Assembly (NCBI RefSeq): GCF_018128925.1
Contig: NZ_CP067007.1
Span: 310,001 to 374,000, forward strand
Reading direction: 5' to 3'
Source: Nitrosopumilus sp. K4
GTDB taxonomy: Archaea; Thermoproteota; Nitrososphaeria; Nitrososphaerales; Nitrosopumilaceae
Length of the DNA stretch: 64,000 nucleotides
Below the pieces are notes generated by a model that did no database searches, had not been told where the DNA came from, and saw only the letters and a list, made by a program, of their open reading frames with translations. Positions 43,719-52,646 of the stretch are shown here, in pieces. The number at the start of each line of letters is the position of its first letter. Within the stretch, counting starts at the first letter, position 1. Both the position numbers and the translations under genes were made by a program.

Positions 43719-45491
43719 CTAGTTTAGTGATGCTAGCGCTTTTACTTGACTGTCAATATAGTCAAAGCCTTCCTTCCAGAATTTTGGTGAAGTGATATCA
43801 AATCCGTGCTCTGATAGTAATTTTTCTGGTTTCTTTGAACCTCCAGCTGCAAGTATGTTGATATAAGATGGAACAAAGTCTTTGCCTTCTTTTTTATATC
43901 TCTGAAAAAGAGACAATGCCAACAAATTGCCAAAAGAATATGCATAACAGTAAAACGGTGTGTGATAAAAGTGTGGAATGCAACTCCACTCAATTGAAAA
44001 GTCATCTGATAGGACCACTGATCTACCAAACTGTTCTTTGAGATTTTCTAGATATGTTTTTGATATCTCATCTACTGTTGTACCTTTTCCAATTTGTTCA
44101 TGTACTGCTACTTCAAAAATTGTAAAAAATGATTGCCTCATTATAGTTGCATATAGGTCATCTATTTTCTCAGATAACATGATCTTTTTCTCATCATCTG
44201 AAATTTTTTCCGAAATGTTATCGTACAATAATAATTCTGAGAATGTTGAAGCAGTTTCTGCTAATGGCAGAGGTGCATCTTGCACAAGTATTGATCTATC
44301 TTGTGCTGCTTGGCTGTGGACTGCATGTCCTAATTCATGTGCAAGTGTAAACACATCTCTTGACTTTCCTGTAAAGTTTACAAGTACATATGGTGTAATT
44401 TTTGGTGAAAGTGTACTGCAAAATGCACCATCTCTTTTTCCAGGCCTGATTGAAGAATCTATGTGTTTTTCATCAAAGACTTGCCTTGCATAATCTCTGA
44501 GTTTTGGACTAAACTTCTCTAATGATTCAAAAACTAATTTTACTGATTTGTTGTATTGATAGTTTTTTTCTTTAATGTTTGCAGCAGCCGGCGCATAAAG
44601 ATCATAGCGTCTTAGTTTTTTTATCTTGAGCATCTTTGCTTTTTGTAAGAAGAATTTTTGAAATACTGGTGAGTTTTTTCTACATGCTGAAAGCAGTGAT
44701 TCTATGGTTTTATCCTCTACATCATTTCCGATGTTTCTCATAGAAATAGGTGATTTGTAGCCACGAATTTCAATTCCTTCGTCTTTCCAATTCAGAACAA
44801 TATTTTGATAAATTTCTCCTAAGACTCCTTTGTTTTCAGAATATTTTGTTAGGATTGTTTTGTATGCTGTCTCTCTGATCTTTGGATTCGTGTTTCTGAC
44901 ATAATTTGTTAATTCCTCTCTTGTCATTTTTTTTGTTTTGTTTCCGATCTTCATTTTGTACTTGTATGCATTTGTGATTTTGTCATACAATTTTACCAAA
45001 GCTGAGATTCCTGTAACGTCAAGTGTATTGATGATTCTCTCTTCGGGTTCTGACAAAGAGTATTTCGCTACTAGTCTTTTGTGGCTTAGGTATTCTGACA
45101 ATTCACCTGCATCCTTGATTAACCTCTTGGCGTTTTTATCATCAACTTGTGTCTTCCACCACAAATCAAAAAACAAAATCTTGTTTGAAATCTCAGAACC
45201 TAATTTTGAAATCTTCGTCATAAGTGATGTGGCCTCATCAGATTGAGTGTCTGCTGAATACGCTAATGATGCATACCCTCCAACCTTGCTCATTTTTTCA
45301 GAAATACCTTCCAATTCGTGTAAAATTGATATGAATTTTTTTGATGATATGTTTGGTGTGAGGCTATTTTTAATTTTTTCAAATTTTCTAGCGGATGTTT
45401 CTAGTTCTTTTACTTGTCTTTGAAATGCTGGACTTTTTGGATCTTTTGCAAGTTCTGATAAATCCCACTTGTCAAGTTTGTACTGAGACAT
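43719..45491 (-). CDS. pepF: Oligoendopeptidase F (M3 peptidase)
   Basis: 590 residues, full length. The zinc site is FTLAHELGHAVHS near residue 380, with a downstream Glu in LAETASTFSELLL, and the substrate-side block PHFYHTPFYCYAYSFGNLLALSL. M3 peptidases cut short peptides and probably act after the proteasome in the cytoplasm. The gene stands alone. Confidence 0.95.
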   Translation of the reverse strand: MSQYKLDKWDLSELAKDPKSPAFQRQVKELETSARKFEKIKNSLTPNISSKKFISILHELEGISEKMSKVGGYASLAYSADTQSDEATSLMTKISKLGSEISNKILFFDLWWKTQVDDKNAKRLIKDAGELSEYLSHKRLVAKYSLSEPEERIINTLDVTGISALVKLYDKITNAYKYKMKIGNKTKKMTREELTNYVRNTNPKIRETAYKTILTKYSENKGVLGEIYQNIVLNWKDEGIEIRGYKSPISMRNIGNDVEDKTIESLLSACRKNSPVFQKFFLQKAKMLKIKKLRRYDLYAPAAANIKEKNYQYNKSVKLVFESLEKFSPKLRDYARQVFDEKHIDSSIRPGKRDGAFCSTLSPKITPYVLVNFTGKSRDVFTLAHELGHAVHSQAAQDRSILVQDAPLPLAETASTFSELLLYDNISEKISDDEKKIMLSEKIDDLYATIMRQSFFTIFEVAVHEQIGKGTTVDEISKTYLENLKEQFGRSVVLSDDFSIEWSCIPHFYHTPFYCYAYSFGNLLALSLFQRYKKEGKDFVPSYINILAAGGSKKPEKLLSEHGFDITSPKFWKEGFDYIDSQVKALASLN

Positions 45492-45534
45492 CTGAAACTA
45501 CCTATTTTTGACTATTAAAAAATGAAACTAGTAA

Positions 45535-45798
45535 TCAATAATATTCTTCATGGATATAGCACCACTTCCATGAATTTTCCTGAACCGCAATCATTACTGG
45601 ATGTCTAGTTTCTTTGAAATGTTTTGTAGCGTGTTTGCCTACTGATGAATCGCAACATCCTACGTGGCCACAAGTAAGACACATTCTAAGCGCCACTGTG
45701 GGGAGATGCTCTTTCTCGCACTCTTCACATCCTTTGGTATTTGGTAACATGCCTTTGTTTTCCTCGGAAAAATGTTCACATTCTTTTGGCATGTTCAA
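45535..45798 (-). CDS. UBP-type zinc-finger protein
   Basis: 87 residues, essentially one zf-UBP domain: KECEHF, KGCEECEKE, RMCLTCGHVGCCDSSVGKHATKHFKETRHPVM and WKWCYIHEEYY. In eukaryotes the domain binds the free C-terminus of ubiquitin. In prokaryotes its ligand is unknown. It follows the soluble pyrophosphatase by 3 nt on the same strand. Confidence 0.88.
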   Translation of the reverse strand: MNMPKECEHFSEENKGMLPNTKGCEECEKEHLPTVALRMCLTCGHVGCCDSSVGKHATKHFKETRHPVMIAVQENSWKWCYIHEEYY

Positions 45799-45801
45799 AA
45801 T

Positions 45802-46341
45802 CTAGTATTTTTTGAGAGTGTCTTTGTATCTTTTTATTGATTCTATGATTACTTCTTTGGCTTCTTTGGCTGACTTCCATCCTAAGATCTCTACTTTTTT
45901 TCCTTCGAGATCTTTGTAAACTTGGAAAAAATGTGCAATCTCTGAACGATAATGGTCCTCAATATCTGAAATATCTGCTGTGTGTAAGTATCTGGGATCA
46001 TTTGTTGATACACAAATAATTTTGTCATCTAGCTTTCCATCGTCTTTCATTTGCAGCAATCCTATTGGTCTTGCTTCAATTAAGATCCCCGGATATGTGG
46101 GGTTTGTTACAAGTGCAAGGGCATCTAATGGGTCTCCATCATCAGATAGTGTTTGAGGCACAATCCCGTAATCTCCTGGATAATGAAATGGTGAAAACAA
46201 AACTCTGTCTAGTTTTATCATGTTGTGTTTTTTATCATATTCATATTTGTTCATTGAACCTTTTGGAATTTCAACAATCACATTGATGATCTCAGGAATA
46301 TCCACGCCGGGTTCAATATCATGCCAAAAATTTTTACTCAT
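45802..46341 (-). CDS. ppa: Inorganic pyrophosphatase (soluble, family I)
   Basis: About 179 residues from the ATG at 46341 (MSKNFWHDIEPG); an ATG at 46356 would add five. Family motifs are clear: VEIPKGSMNKYEYDK, FHYPGDYGIVPQT, and the metal-binding DDGDPLDAL. It hydrolyses pyrophosphate from biosynthesis. The membrane pyrophosphatase at 11883-13919 offers an energy-saving alternative. Confidence 0.95.
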   Translation of the reverse strand: MSKNFWHDIEPGVDIPEIINVIVEIPKGSMNKYEYDKKHNMIKLDRVLFSPFHYPGDYGIVPQTLSDDGDPLDALALVTNPTYPGILIEARPIGLLQMKDDGKLDDKIICVSTNDPRYLHTADISDIEDHYRSEIAHFFQVYKDLEGKKVEILGWKSAKEAKEVIIESIKRYKDTLKKY

Positions 46342-46399
46342 GTTATAATTCATCAATCATTCCATTCGATATATGAATTCTATGAAAAAGAAGAAAAAT

Positions 46400-46828
46400 T
46401 TAGATGGTCTGGTCTTGGTTTGGAACTACTTTGAAAATCATTACGGTATATTGACCGTCGAATATTTTTTCAGTTTCTCCACTCTCGTCTACGTTTAAGA
46501 CTCTGAATTTGTATTCATAGGATCCATCTCCTTTTACATCCACTTGTGCAACATGAACCATTTCTTCAGATTCATCAAAGAATTGAATGATTACTGGATA
46601 CCTTTCAACATATTCTGATGCAGACCCTCTGACTGAACCCCATGGCAAAGTATTGCCTTCGGGAACTGTCATTGTTGTTATTGTCTTTTGCAAGCTAATC
46701 TCTTCGTTAATTGGAGTGACAGTTGTGGTATTTTCTGGTGTTTGTGTCTCTGCGACAATTTCTGATGGGAACATTAGGATTGTTAATGATGCAATCATTG
46801 CAAAGACTATGCTTGAAGTTACTTTCAT
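46400..46828 (-). CDS. Small secreted protein
   Basis: About 142 residues from the ATG at 46828, which directly opens a signal peptide (SIVFAMIASLTILMFPSEIVAET). The body looks like one beta-sandwich (PVIIQFFDESEEMVHVAQVDVKG-type start, KIFDGQYTVMIFK end). No named family. An upstream in-frame ATG at 46894 would add 22 basic residues and is less likely. Confidence 0.65.
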   Translation of the reverse strand: MKVTSSIVFAMIASLTILMFPSEIVAETQTPENTTTVTPINEEISLQKTITTMTVPEGNTLPWGSVRGSASEYVERYPVIIQFFDESEEMVHVAQVDVKGDGSYEYKFRVLNVDESGETEKIFDGQYTVMIFKVVPNQDQTI

Positions 46829-46897
46829 TTTAATCCCAAATCTTTGTCCTGATTTAAAAAATTTTTTACTAATTTGTACTGGTTTTTGTCCCATTTG

Positions 46898-47029
46898 CTA
46901 CGGTAGTTCTTCTTCTAAATCAGAGCAAGCCTTGTGCACCCATTGATCCTTTGAATTTTTGAGAATCTCTTTTCCAACCTTGATTGCCTCTCCGCATTCT
47001 ACACATTTTCCATTGAATCTTGCTTTCAT
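46898..47029 (-). CDS. Mini zinc-binding protein (43 residues)
   Basis: ATG at 47029 to TAG at 46898: GKCVECGEAIKVGKEIL, then WVHKACSDLEEE. The C-x2-C...H-x3-C pattern suits one zinc ion, like treble-clef knuckles. It lies upstream of the small secreted protein gene on the same strand. Unknown role. Confidence 0.55.
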   Translation of the reverse strand: MKARFNGKCVECGEAIKVGKEILKNSKDQWVHKACSDLEEELP

Positions 47030-47171
47030 TGATTAATTGATTTTTTAATGTTATTTTAAGTAGGGTTTTTTCTATTTTGATTTCAAAATTCTACATTCTG
47101 AACAAAAAATATGCAGTATTTATCAAAAATAATATGTCTATCCACTTTTGTGCTAGTTATAAAGAAAAGAT

Positions 47172-47789
47172 GTGATTGATTTGTTGAGTGAAGAGGATCT
47201 ATTTGGAAGAATTTTGAAGGTAAAAAACCTCAAAGAAAATTGCTTCAAATATCTTGAAGATGGCTCAAAGGATCTTCTCACACACAAAATACTCTTTGCT
47301 ATTGCTGATCTATCTTCTGAAAAAATGGGCCCCGTAAAACTTTCTGAAATCGCAAAAATTGCAACGGGCGAAAATGACAAATCAAAACAGGATCTGATTC
47401 GTCTGACCCTTGAAAAATCTCTTTTAAAATGCGGTTTGGTTGAGAAATTAAAATATGCTGCAAATGATGTACGGTATATTTTGACTGCATATAGATTTCA
47501 AAAGATTAAAGAAATTGACAGTTTTCGTGGAGAGAGCTCCGAGCCAATTGGAGAAATTTTTGAGTTGCCAAAATTAAACTGGCCTATTCCTGATGAATTT
47601 TATTTGCTTTTGGCAAAAAAGACAGGATGTGAAAAAACTCTAAAAAAAATAAATTCTGATTTTGATGATGAAAAAATCCCTCGAGGAAAATATGAGAGTT
47701 TAATTAGCGATTATACTAAAAATTTGAATCAAATCCAATCAAAACTTGATTCAAAATATTCTGGACTCGAAGAATTGGTGGTTGGATAG
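47172..47789 (+). CDS. Hypothetical protein with winged-helix-like N-terminus
   Basis: 205 residues from a GTG. The first 110 residues look helical with a possible winged helix (LTHKILFAIADLSSEKMGPVK, LTLEKSLLKCGLVEKL, DVRYILTAYRFQK). The second part ends in a coiled segment. Family not recognised. It is followed immediately by the gene for a membrane protein, probably in one operon. Confidence 0.6.
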   Translation: MIDLLSEEDLFGRILKVKNLKENCFKYLEDGSKDLLTHKILFAIADLSSEKMGPVKLSEIAKIATGENDKSKQDLIRLTLEKSLLKCGLVEKLKYAANDVRYILTAYRFQKIKEIDSFRGESSEPIGEIFELPKLNWPIPDEFYLLLAKKTGCEKTLKKINSDFDDEKIPRGKYESLISDYTKNLNQIQSKLDSKYSGLEELVVG

Positions 47790-47790
47790 T

Positions 47791-48882
47791 TTGAATCTTA
47801 AACTCTTTGTATTTTTGTTTATTTTCAGTTCTTTTCTATTTGGAACATCTTTTGATGATACTGCCTTTTCTCAAACATCTAATCTTTTTGTAATTTTTGA
47901 AGATGATGTTTCTGAATCTTATGAGGTACCTTTATCTTCAGATGGGAAGTATGTTCTGAACCAAAACCATTCATGGGTACGTGATGAATCAAGCAGATTT
48001 AATCTTGTTTCTTATTCTGTTGATGGAAAAGACTCTGTTTCTATAGACCGAACACCTCGTGGAGTAATTCATCTTGAAATCCCTGGTGGTGTTTCTCAAA
48101 TTGTTTTCTCTGCAGTGCCCCAATATCCTCTTGTGATATCTGGAACTGATGAATACTCTTTTTTGCCTACTTCACCAACAAATGACAATTGGTTTGATGC
48201 AGGTTCAGAAATATCTGTAACTGTTCCTACTACTATTCCTGTTGAAAAAAATAAAGTTAGACAAGAAATTACAGGATGGGCTCTTGATAAACATGATTTT
48301 AGGAATTTGCCTGAAAACGAATCCAATTTTTTTATCACTCCTCCAATAACAATGTCTCAACCCCATGTGATTGACTTTGTTTCCCAAACTCAGTACAAGC
48401 TAAATGTTGTCTCTGATATTGGGACAACTACTGGAAGTGGTTGGTATAAACAAGATGATGAGGTATCCATTAGTGCATCTGCTCCTATGGAAGGATTTAC
48501 AATGAATGTGTTGATTGGATGGGATGGCCCTGTTATAGAATCTGATGGAGATTCTGCTAAGGTGATAATTGACGGTCCTACAACGATCACTGCAAAATGG
48601 GAAAAGAACTCGAGTCTTGGAATTGTTTTAGTTGTAATTCCTGCAGTGATTGTTGCCGGAATTGTTGTGAAAAAATTCAAGAAACCAAAAAAATCTCCAT
48701 CAGAATCAGAACTTGCATATGTAACAAAACCTGAAATATCTGAAAAAAAATCTAACAACAAAAACTTTGAAAAAGAATTCTCTGAATATTTTTCAAAACA
48801 AGTCTTGGATCATCTTGAATCCTTACATAATTCAAAGTTGATTTCAGATTCAAAATATTCAAAAATTAAAAAACGTTTGTAA
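47791..48882 (+). CDS. Membrane-anchored surface protein with InlB-type repeat domain
   Basis: About 363 residues from the TTG at 47791, just past the previous stop; an upstream TTG at 47746 also reads. A signal peptide (LFVFLFIFSSFLFGTS) precedes beta-rich segments. One resembles the InlB B-repeat fold (KLNVVSDIGTTTGSGWYKQD, ending ITAKWEKN). A membrane helix (LGIVLVVIPAVIVAGIVV) precedes a basic cytoplasmic tail ending in a short SHOCT-like helix (LHNSKLISDSKYSKIKKRL). Function unknown. Confidence 0.65.
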   Translation: MNLKLFVFLFIFSSFLFGTSFDDTAFSQTSNLFVIFEDDVSESYEVPLSSDGKYVLNQNHSWVRDESSRFNLVSYSVDGKDSVSIDRTPRGVIHLEIPGGVSQIVFSAVPQYPLVISGTDEYSFLPTSPTNDNWFDAGSEISVTVPTTIPVEKNKVRQEITGWALDKHDFRNLPENESNFFITPPITMSQPHVIDFVSQTQYKLNVVSDIGTTTGSGWYKQDDEVSISASAPMEGFTMNVLIGWDGPVIESDGDSAKVIIDGPTTITAKWEKNSSLGIVLVVIPAVIVAGIVVKKFKKPKKSPSESELAYVTKPEISEKKSNNKNFEKEFSEYFSKQVLDHLESLHNSKLISDSKYSKIKKRL

Positions 48883-51798
48883 CTATTTCTTTTTGCCATT
48901 TCCTTTATCTGGGGTATCGCCGCCACCCTGACCTGGGGTATCGCCGCCACCCTGACCTGGGGTATCGCCGCCACCCTGACCTGGGGTATCGCCGCCACCC
49001 TGACCTGGGGTATCGCCGCCACCCTGACCTGGTTGTCCATCAGTACATCTTTGATGGGATGGATGCTCATCACAGAAACTCTGAAGTCTGTTGTTTATCT
49101 TAGCTGCAGCAGCCTCTCTGGCTTCCTGTGCTTTTTGGCGTGCATCTAGCTGTTTTTCTAGACTCTTAAGATATCCTGGGTTGACTGTTCTATCATAATC
49201 TGAGTTAACAGGATCATCTTCCCAATCATCATCATAATTGAAATCTATGCTTTCAAAAATTGCTGCAAGTCCTGGTGGGATTTTTCCTAATCCTACTCCC
49301 TGACCATTTTCAAATGCTTCTTCTGAAGGATTTTCTCCTGCAGCTCCAAATCCTGGAATCTCACTTGGTCCTCCACCATTGTTTACTGCTTCAGTATATC
49401 CAAATAACTCTGCAAGTCCTGGTGGGATTTTTCCTAATCCTACTCCCTGACCATTTTCAAATGCTTCTTCTGAAGGATTTTCTCCTGCAGCTCCAAATCC
49501 TGGAATCTCACTTGGTCCTCCACCATTACCACTGTTTCCTGGTGTCTCGTCACCTTGACCTGGTGGTGCATTACCACTGTTTCCTGGTGTCTCGTCACCT
49601 TGACCTGGTGGTGCATTACCACTGTTTCCTGGTGTCTCGTCACCTTGACCTGGTGGTGCATTACCACTGTTTCCTCTTGATTCTCTAATCTCTTTTGCAT
49701 ATTCACTATTGCCTTTGGTAATCTCTAATGCTGCATCCGTATCACCACTTTCTAGAACTTCTAATGCATTTTGTAATTCTCTGATTGCTTTTTGAGTTAA
49801 TCCTAGATTTTCTCTATTTTCTAACATTTGATTAATTTCAGCAATTGTGTTTTCAATGAATTCTTCTTCTTGTGGATTATCCTCGGAAATTTGTTCTTGC
49901 ATTTGCTGAATAAGTTCATCTTTAATTTGTTCAGCTGCTGCTAATTGATTTTTAGCATTTGGAATGTCACCTGCAGCCAATAATGCTTTTGCTTGATTAA
50001 CTGAATTTTGATATGGTGTAAAATCTAAATTAACATTGTTAGATGATGCCAAATTCTGAAGGTTTTCAACATCAAAATCACTTTCCACTATTTCATTTTG
50101 AATGTTAAAAATATCCTGAGCCAATAATTGCTTCATTATTCCTGGCGGAATTGACCCTACTCCTAGACCCTGTCCCTGGATATTCTCATTGTCTGCTGTA
50201 CTGTCAACTGCAGCCCCAAAACCTGGTGGCAGTTGGTCTAACACTAATTGTTCTGAATCTCCACCTGCTGTTTCTGTTGCATCCTCAAACAATGCCATTG
50301 CAACTAGTGCTGATTCTTCTGCTCCATCAACATCTCCTGAATTTAGAGCATCTATTGCCTTTTGATATTCTAATTCTGCCATTTCAAGCAACGTAGATGC
50401 TGTTGATGAGGAGTCGTCTCCTACTGCTTCATTTGCACTTTCTTGTGCCATATCTAGAATTGCTTGGATTGGATGGAGTTCCTCTGGATCTTCAGATGGT
50501 GCCTCTTGAGCAAAAGCTGAATTTACACTAATAATTAAAACCGTAAGGACAATGAGGCCGAAAAGGCTGTATTTCAATGCTGTATTTATGGTATATTTCG
50601 ATATAATTGACTGGTTCGAATGAGGCCTTATTGAGGTTCGAATGGACTGAACCTTGTAAATTATTGCCGCAGGAATGAAAATATACATTCCAATATTCAT
50701 CATAATTGCTACAACACCGTATCCAATCATATCTTGTTCAGAGTTAATCTCTACATGGTCTAGTATTGATAGTGAGAAAAGCATTGGTGTGATTGAAATT
50801 CTTACTGTCTCTTTGAAAATCGGATTTTGGCGCTCAAAATCTGCAATTATGGGTGAGAACGAATAGTAAATCTGGTTAAAACCGCTCATAAATGATGTGC
50901 CTGATTCTGTTGAAAGCACGGTACTGTCTCTTAACTCCCGTAATTGCTGGACTTGTGGCGCCATTTCAGTGCCAAATGTGGCTGTGGCAATAAGACACCC
51001 TCCACCTTCTGGTGTCTTTTCTGGGATTTTATTGAATATTTTGATTGTTCCTTTCTCATGAGGATCAATTCTTATCCATGAATGGGTAGAATTTTGAAAG
51101 AATTTTTGAAAATCTACTTTTTCCTCATTTAATGAAGCGTCTTGGATATCTAAGAACAGTGATGTTGGGATTATTCCTAGAATTACAGCCTTGTCTTTGA
51201 TATTGAATCTGATTTCGTTGCTATCTGCAGAAAGTTCCTCTATTTTTGCACCTGTGATAAACTCAATTAGGTATTCAGCATCGTTTTGTGATATTGAGAA
51301 TTCCTGGGATGTTACCTGCCTAATTGAATAACTGAGCACAATCTCGCCTGGAGGCAAAACAAATTCTCTCTCATTTACCTCCATTGGTATTGTATTGAGA
51401 GAAACAAGTTTTGAGAGTGGTGGTAATATGACCTTTGATTGCTCATCGCTATGATAATTTATCTTGAAAATACCTGATTTGTATGAAATGATATTTGCAT
51501 TATAGGTTAAATCCACTTTTGTCGCGCCTAATGATGCTATATTTAGCATGTCTTTGTCTTGAGTAGTTACAAGTAGTATGTTGTCTTCATCTAAAGCCAA
51601 TATGCCTGAAATCTGGTCAGAAATTAGATTTACATCCACTGATGATACAAATGGTTCTGGAAATAGCGTGTGTGCTACCTTTGCTTTTGCATCAGATGTA
51701 ACTGTGATTATGATGCCTTCTTGTTCTGGGATTTGAGCAATTGCAGAAATAGGGATTAATGTAACTGACAGTATGAGAAAGACCCATTTTGTTTTCAT
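48883..51798 (-). CDS. Giant repeat-rich CFI-box surface protein with internal second signal-like segment
   Basis: 971 residues. Residues 1-21 are a signal peptide, and about 22-260 a beta-rich domain. GGGCLIATATFGTEMAPQVQ (265-284) starts the archaeal CFI-box region, which ends in a membrane helix near 358-382. Then SLFGLIVLTVLIISVNSAFA-QE (411-432) looks like a second cleavable signal. It leads into helical, acidic modules and three repeat blocks: a GFGAA...GQGxGxGxIPPG unit (three copies), GNSGNAPPGQGDETP (x3) and PGQGGGDT (x5). It is possibly a fusion of two secreted proteins. It is second in the operon after 51808-52494. Confidence 0.75.
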   Translation of the reverse strand: MKTKWVFLILSVTLIPISAIAQIPEQEGIIITVTSDAKAKVAHTLFPEPFVSSVDVNLISDQISGILALDEDNILLVTTQDKDMLNIASLGATKVDLTYNANIISYKSGIFKINYHSDEQSKVILPPLSKLVSLNTIPMEVNEREFVLPPGEIVLSYSIRQVTSQEFSISQNDAEYLIEFITGAKIEELSADSNEIRFNIKDKAVILGIIPTSLFLDIQDASLNEEKVDFQKFFQNSTHSWIRIDPHEKGTIKIFNKIPEKTPEGGGCLIATATFGTEMAPQVQQLRELRDSTVLSTESGTSFMSGFNQIYYSFSPIIADFERQNPIFKETVRISITPMLFSLSILDHVEINSEQDMIGYGVVAIMMNIGMYIFIPAAIIYKVQSIRTSIRPHSNQSIISKYTINTALKYSLFGLIVLTVLIISVNSAFAQEAPSEDPEELHPIQAILDMAQESANEAVGDDSSSTASTLLEMAELEYQKAIDALNSGDVDGAEESALVAMALFEDATETAGGDSEQLVLDQLPPGFGAAVDSTADNENIQGQGLGVGSIPPGIMKQLLAQDIFNIQNEIVESDFDVENLQNLASSNNVNLDFTPYQNSVNQAKALLAAGDIPNAKNQLAAAEQIKDELIQQMQEQISEDNPQEEEFIENTIAEINQMLENRENLGLTQKAIRELQNALEVLESGDTDAALEITKGNSEYAKEIRESRGNSGNAPPGQGDETPGNSGNAPPGQGDETPGNSGNAPPGQGDETPGNSGNGGGPSEIPGFGAAGENPSEEAFENGQGVGLGKIPPGLAELFGYTEAVNNGGGPSEIPGFGAAGENPSEEAFENGQGVGLGKIPPGLAAIFESIDFNYDDDWEDDPVNSDYDRTVNPGYLKSLEKQLDARQKAQEAREAAAAKINNRLQSFCDEHPSHQRCTDGQPGQGGGDTPGQGGGDTPGQGGGDTPGQGGGDTPGQGGGDTPDKGNGKKK
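48913..49032 (+). repeat. 24-bp tandem repeat (5 units)
   Basis: Five units of GGTATCGCCGCCACC plus TGACCTGG, in frame inside the giant gene and encoding PGQGGGDT. The GC content is much higher than its surroundings, so it is prone to copy-number change. Confidence 0.9.
49265..49527 (+). repeat. 116-bp identical duplication (period 147 bp)
   Basis: 49265-49380 and 49412-49527 are identical. They encode the GGGPSEIPGFGAAGENPSEE-type unit with KIPPGL. A diverged third copy is at protein residues 526-551. The identity suggests a recent duplication. Confidence 0.9.
49525..49675 (+). repeat. 45-bp tandem repeat (3.4 units)
   Basis: Three exact units (49525, 49570, 49615) and a partial one encode GNSGNAPPGQGDETP in the giant gene. 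Confidence 0.9.
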
Positions 51799-51807
51799 GA
51801 TTTATGA

Positions 51808-52494
51808 CTATCTTTGAATTTTTGGACCGCCTTTCCCGCTAATGTCGACCCATTGCCCATCTTCATATCTTTGAAGCGTATTTGTCATTGAATTGTATTG
51901 CAAATCTCCCTCATTTGGTTCGATATCTGGTTTTTCAAACACTATTTCTTCATTTAGATTTTTTCCAAACCTGTCTAATGAAAGGGTAAATGATTGACAG
52001 AAAAATTTTGTAACTTCTCTAATCTCTATGTTATCTTTTCCTTCAATAAATTGAATTTTGCCCAGAGAATCCACCGCATGAACAAAATATTCGCCTAAAC
52101 TACACTTGTCATATTCTAATGTCTCAATTAATTTGCCATTTCCTGAATAGATGTCAATTGATATGTTGATTTGCTCTTTTTTTAATGGATTTTTATCATC
52201 TAGTGAATCTTTGATAAACTGGTAGAACTCCTTTTTGTCTAGACTGGGTACTGATTCTAAGAGAAAATTTCCCTCGCCTGATACAAATCCTATTCTTGAG
52301 AATGAATCGTAGGTTCGAATCTCATATTCGCCCTCTCTTTGCGTATGGACAATTATGGAATTGGCTGCATTGTCAGGGTCAAGTGTGATTCCTCCGTGTG
52401 CCTGTAGCATATCTGGATTGATTATCGAAATTCCTGAAAATAATGCTAAACTGGTAGTAACTATGGTTAATGTAAGTAAAACCCATGTTTTCAT
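51808..52494 (-). CDS. Secreted protein, first gene of the repeat-protein operon
   Basis: About 228 residues from the ATG at 52494. An upstream ORF extension to 52593 runs through the promoter and is rejected. The signal peptide is WVLLTLTIVTTSLALFSGIS. The body has beta-type segments (GGITLDPDNAANSIIVHTQRE) and ends RYEDGQWVDISGKGGP, a motif often seen in extracellular coat proteins. A TATA-like CTTTATAAGG lies about 25 nt before the ATG, so the mRNA is probably leaderless. It precedes the 971-residue gene by 9 nt. Confidence 0.7.
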   Translation of the reverse strand: MKTWVLLTLTIVTTSLALFSGISIINPDMLQAHGGITLDPDNAANSIIVHTQREGEYEIRTYDSFSRIGFVSGEGNFLLESVPSLDKKEFYQFIKDSLDDKNPLKKEQINISIDIYSGNGKLIETLEYDKCSLGEYFVHAVDSLGKIQFIEGKDNIEIREVTKFFCQSFTLSLDRFGKNLNEEIVFEKPDIEPNEGDLQYNSMTNTLQRYEDGQWVDISGKGGPKIQR

Positions 52495-52518
52495 ATCTCT
52501 GTTTTTTGCCACGGTTCC

Positions 52519-52526
52519 CTTATAAA
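52519..52526 (-). promoter_or_regulatory. TATA box of the secreted-protein operon
   Basis: TTTATAAG on the minus strand, about 26 nt upstream of the ATG at 52494, gives a leaderless transcript. The 23-bp palindrome lies about 40 bp further upstream. Confidence 0.6.
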
Positions 52527-52563
52527 GACTCAGAATTATTTTTTCATTCAGACACAAATGGGG

Positions 52564-52586
52564 GTAGTTCGATTCAATCGAACTAC
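52564..52586. promoter_or_regulatory. Perfect 23-bp palindrome, candidate TrmB operator
   Basis: GTAGTTCGATT-C-AATCGAACTAC: 11-bp arms around one base. It lies between the divergent promoters of the secreted-protein operon and of the TrmB-like regulator, upstream of both TATA boxes. The perfect dyad symmetry and position suit a dimeric regulator; binding is not shown. Confidence 0.6.
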
Positions 52587-52599
52587 TTTCCATTCAGGC

Positions 52600-52646
52600 T
52601 CGAAATCCTTGGTTATATTGAAAGTTACCTAACTATCCTATAGAAA
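52600..52646 (+). promoter_or_regulatory. Promoter P1 of the TrmB-like gene
   Basis: TCGAAAT, then TTGGTTATATTG (TATA) about 35 nt before the ATG, then ACCTAAC. Nearly the same sequence occurs before the mini-ORF at 53861 (P2). Confidence 0.6.

Noticed and set aside
48913-49032. Short regular repeats as a CRISPR array
   Set aside because: Units are contiguous, have no spacers and encode PGQGGGDT in frame inside a gene.
49260-49688. Plus-strand Leu-rich ORF of 142 codons
   Set aside because: Antisense shadow of the in-frame repeats of the 971-residue gene.
52310-52340. GGTTCGAATC-like sequence as a tRNA T-loop
   Set aside because: No matching stems; it lies inside the coding region of the secreted protein.
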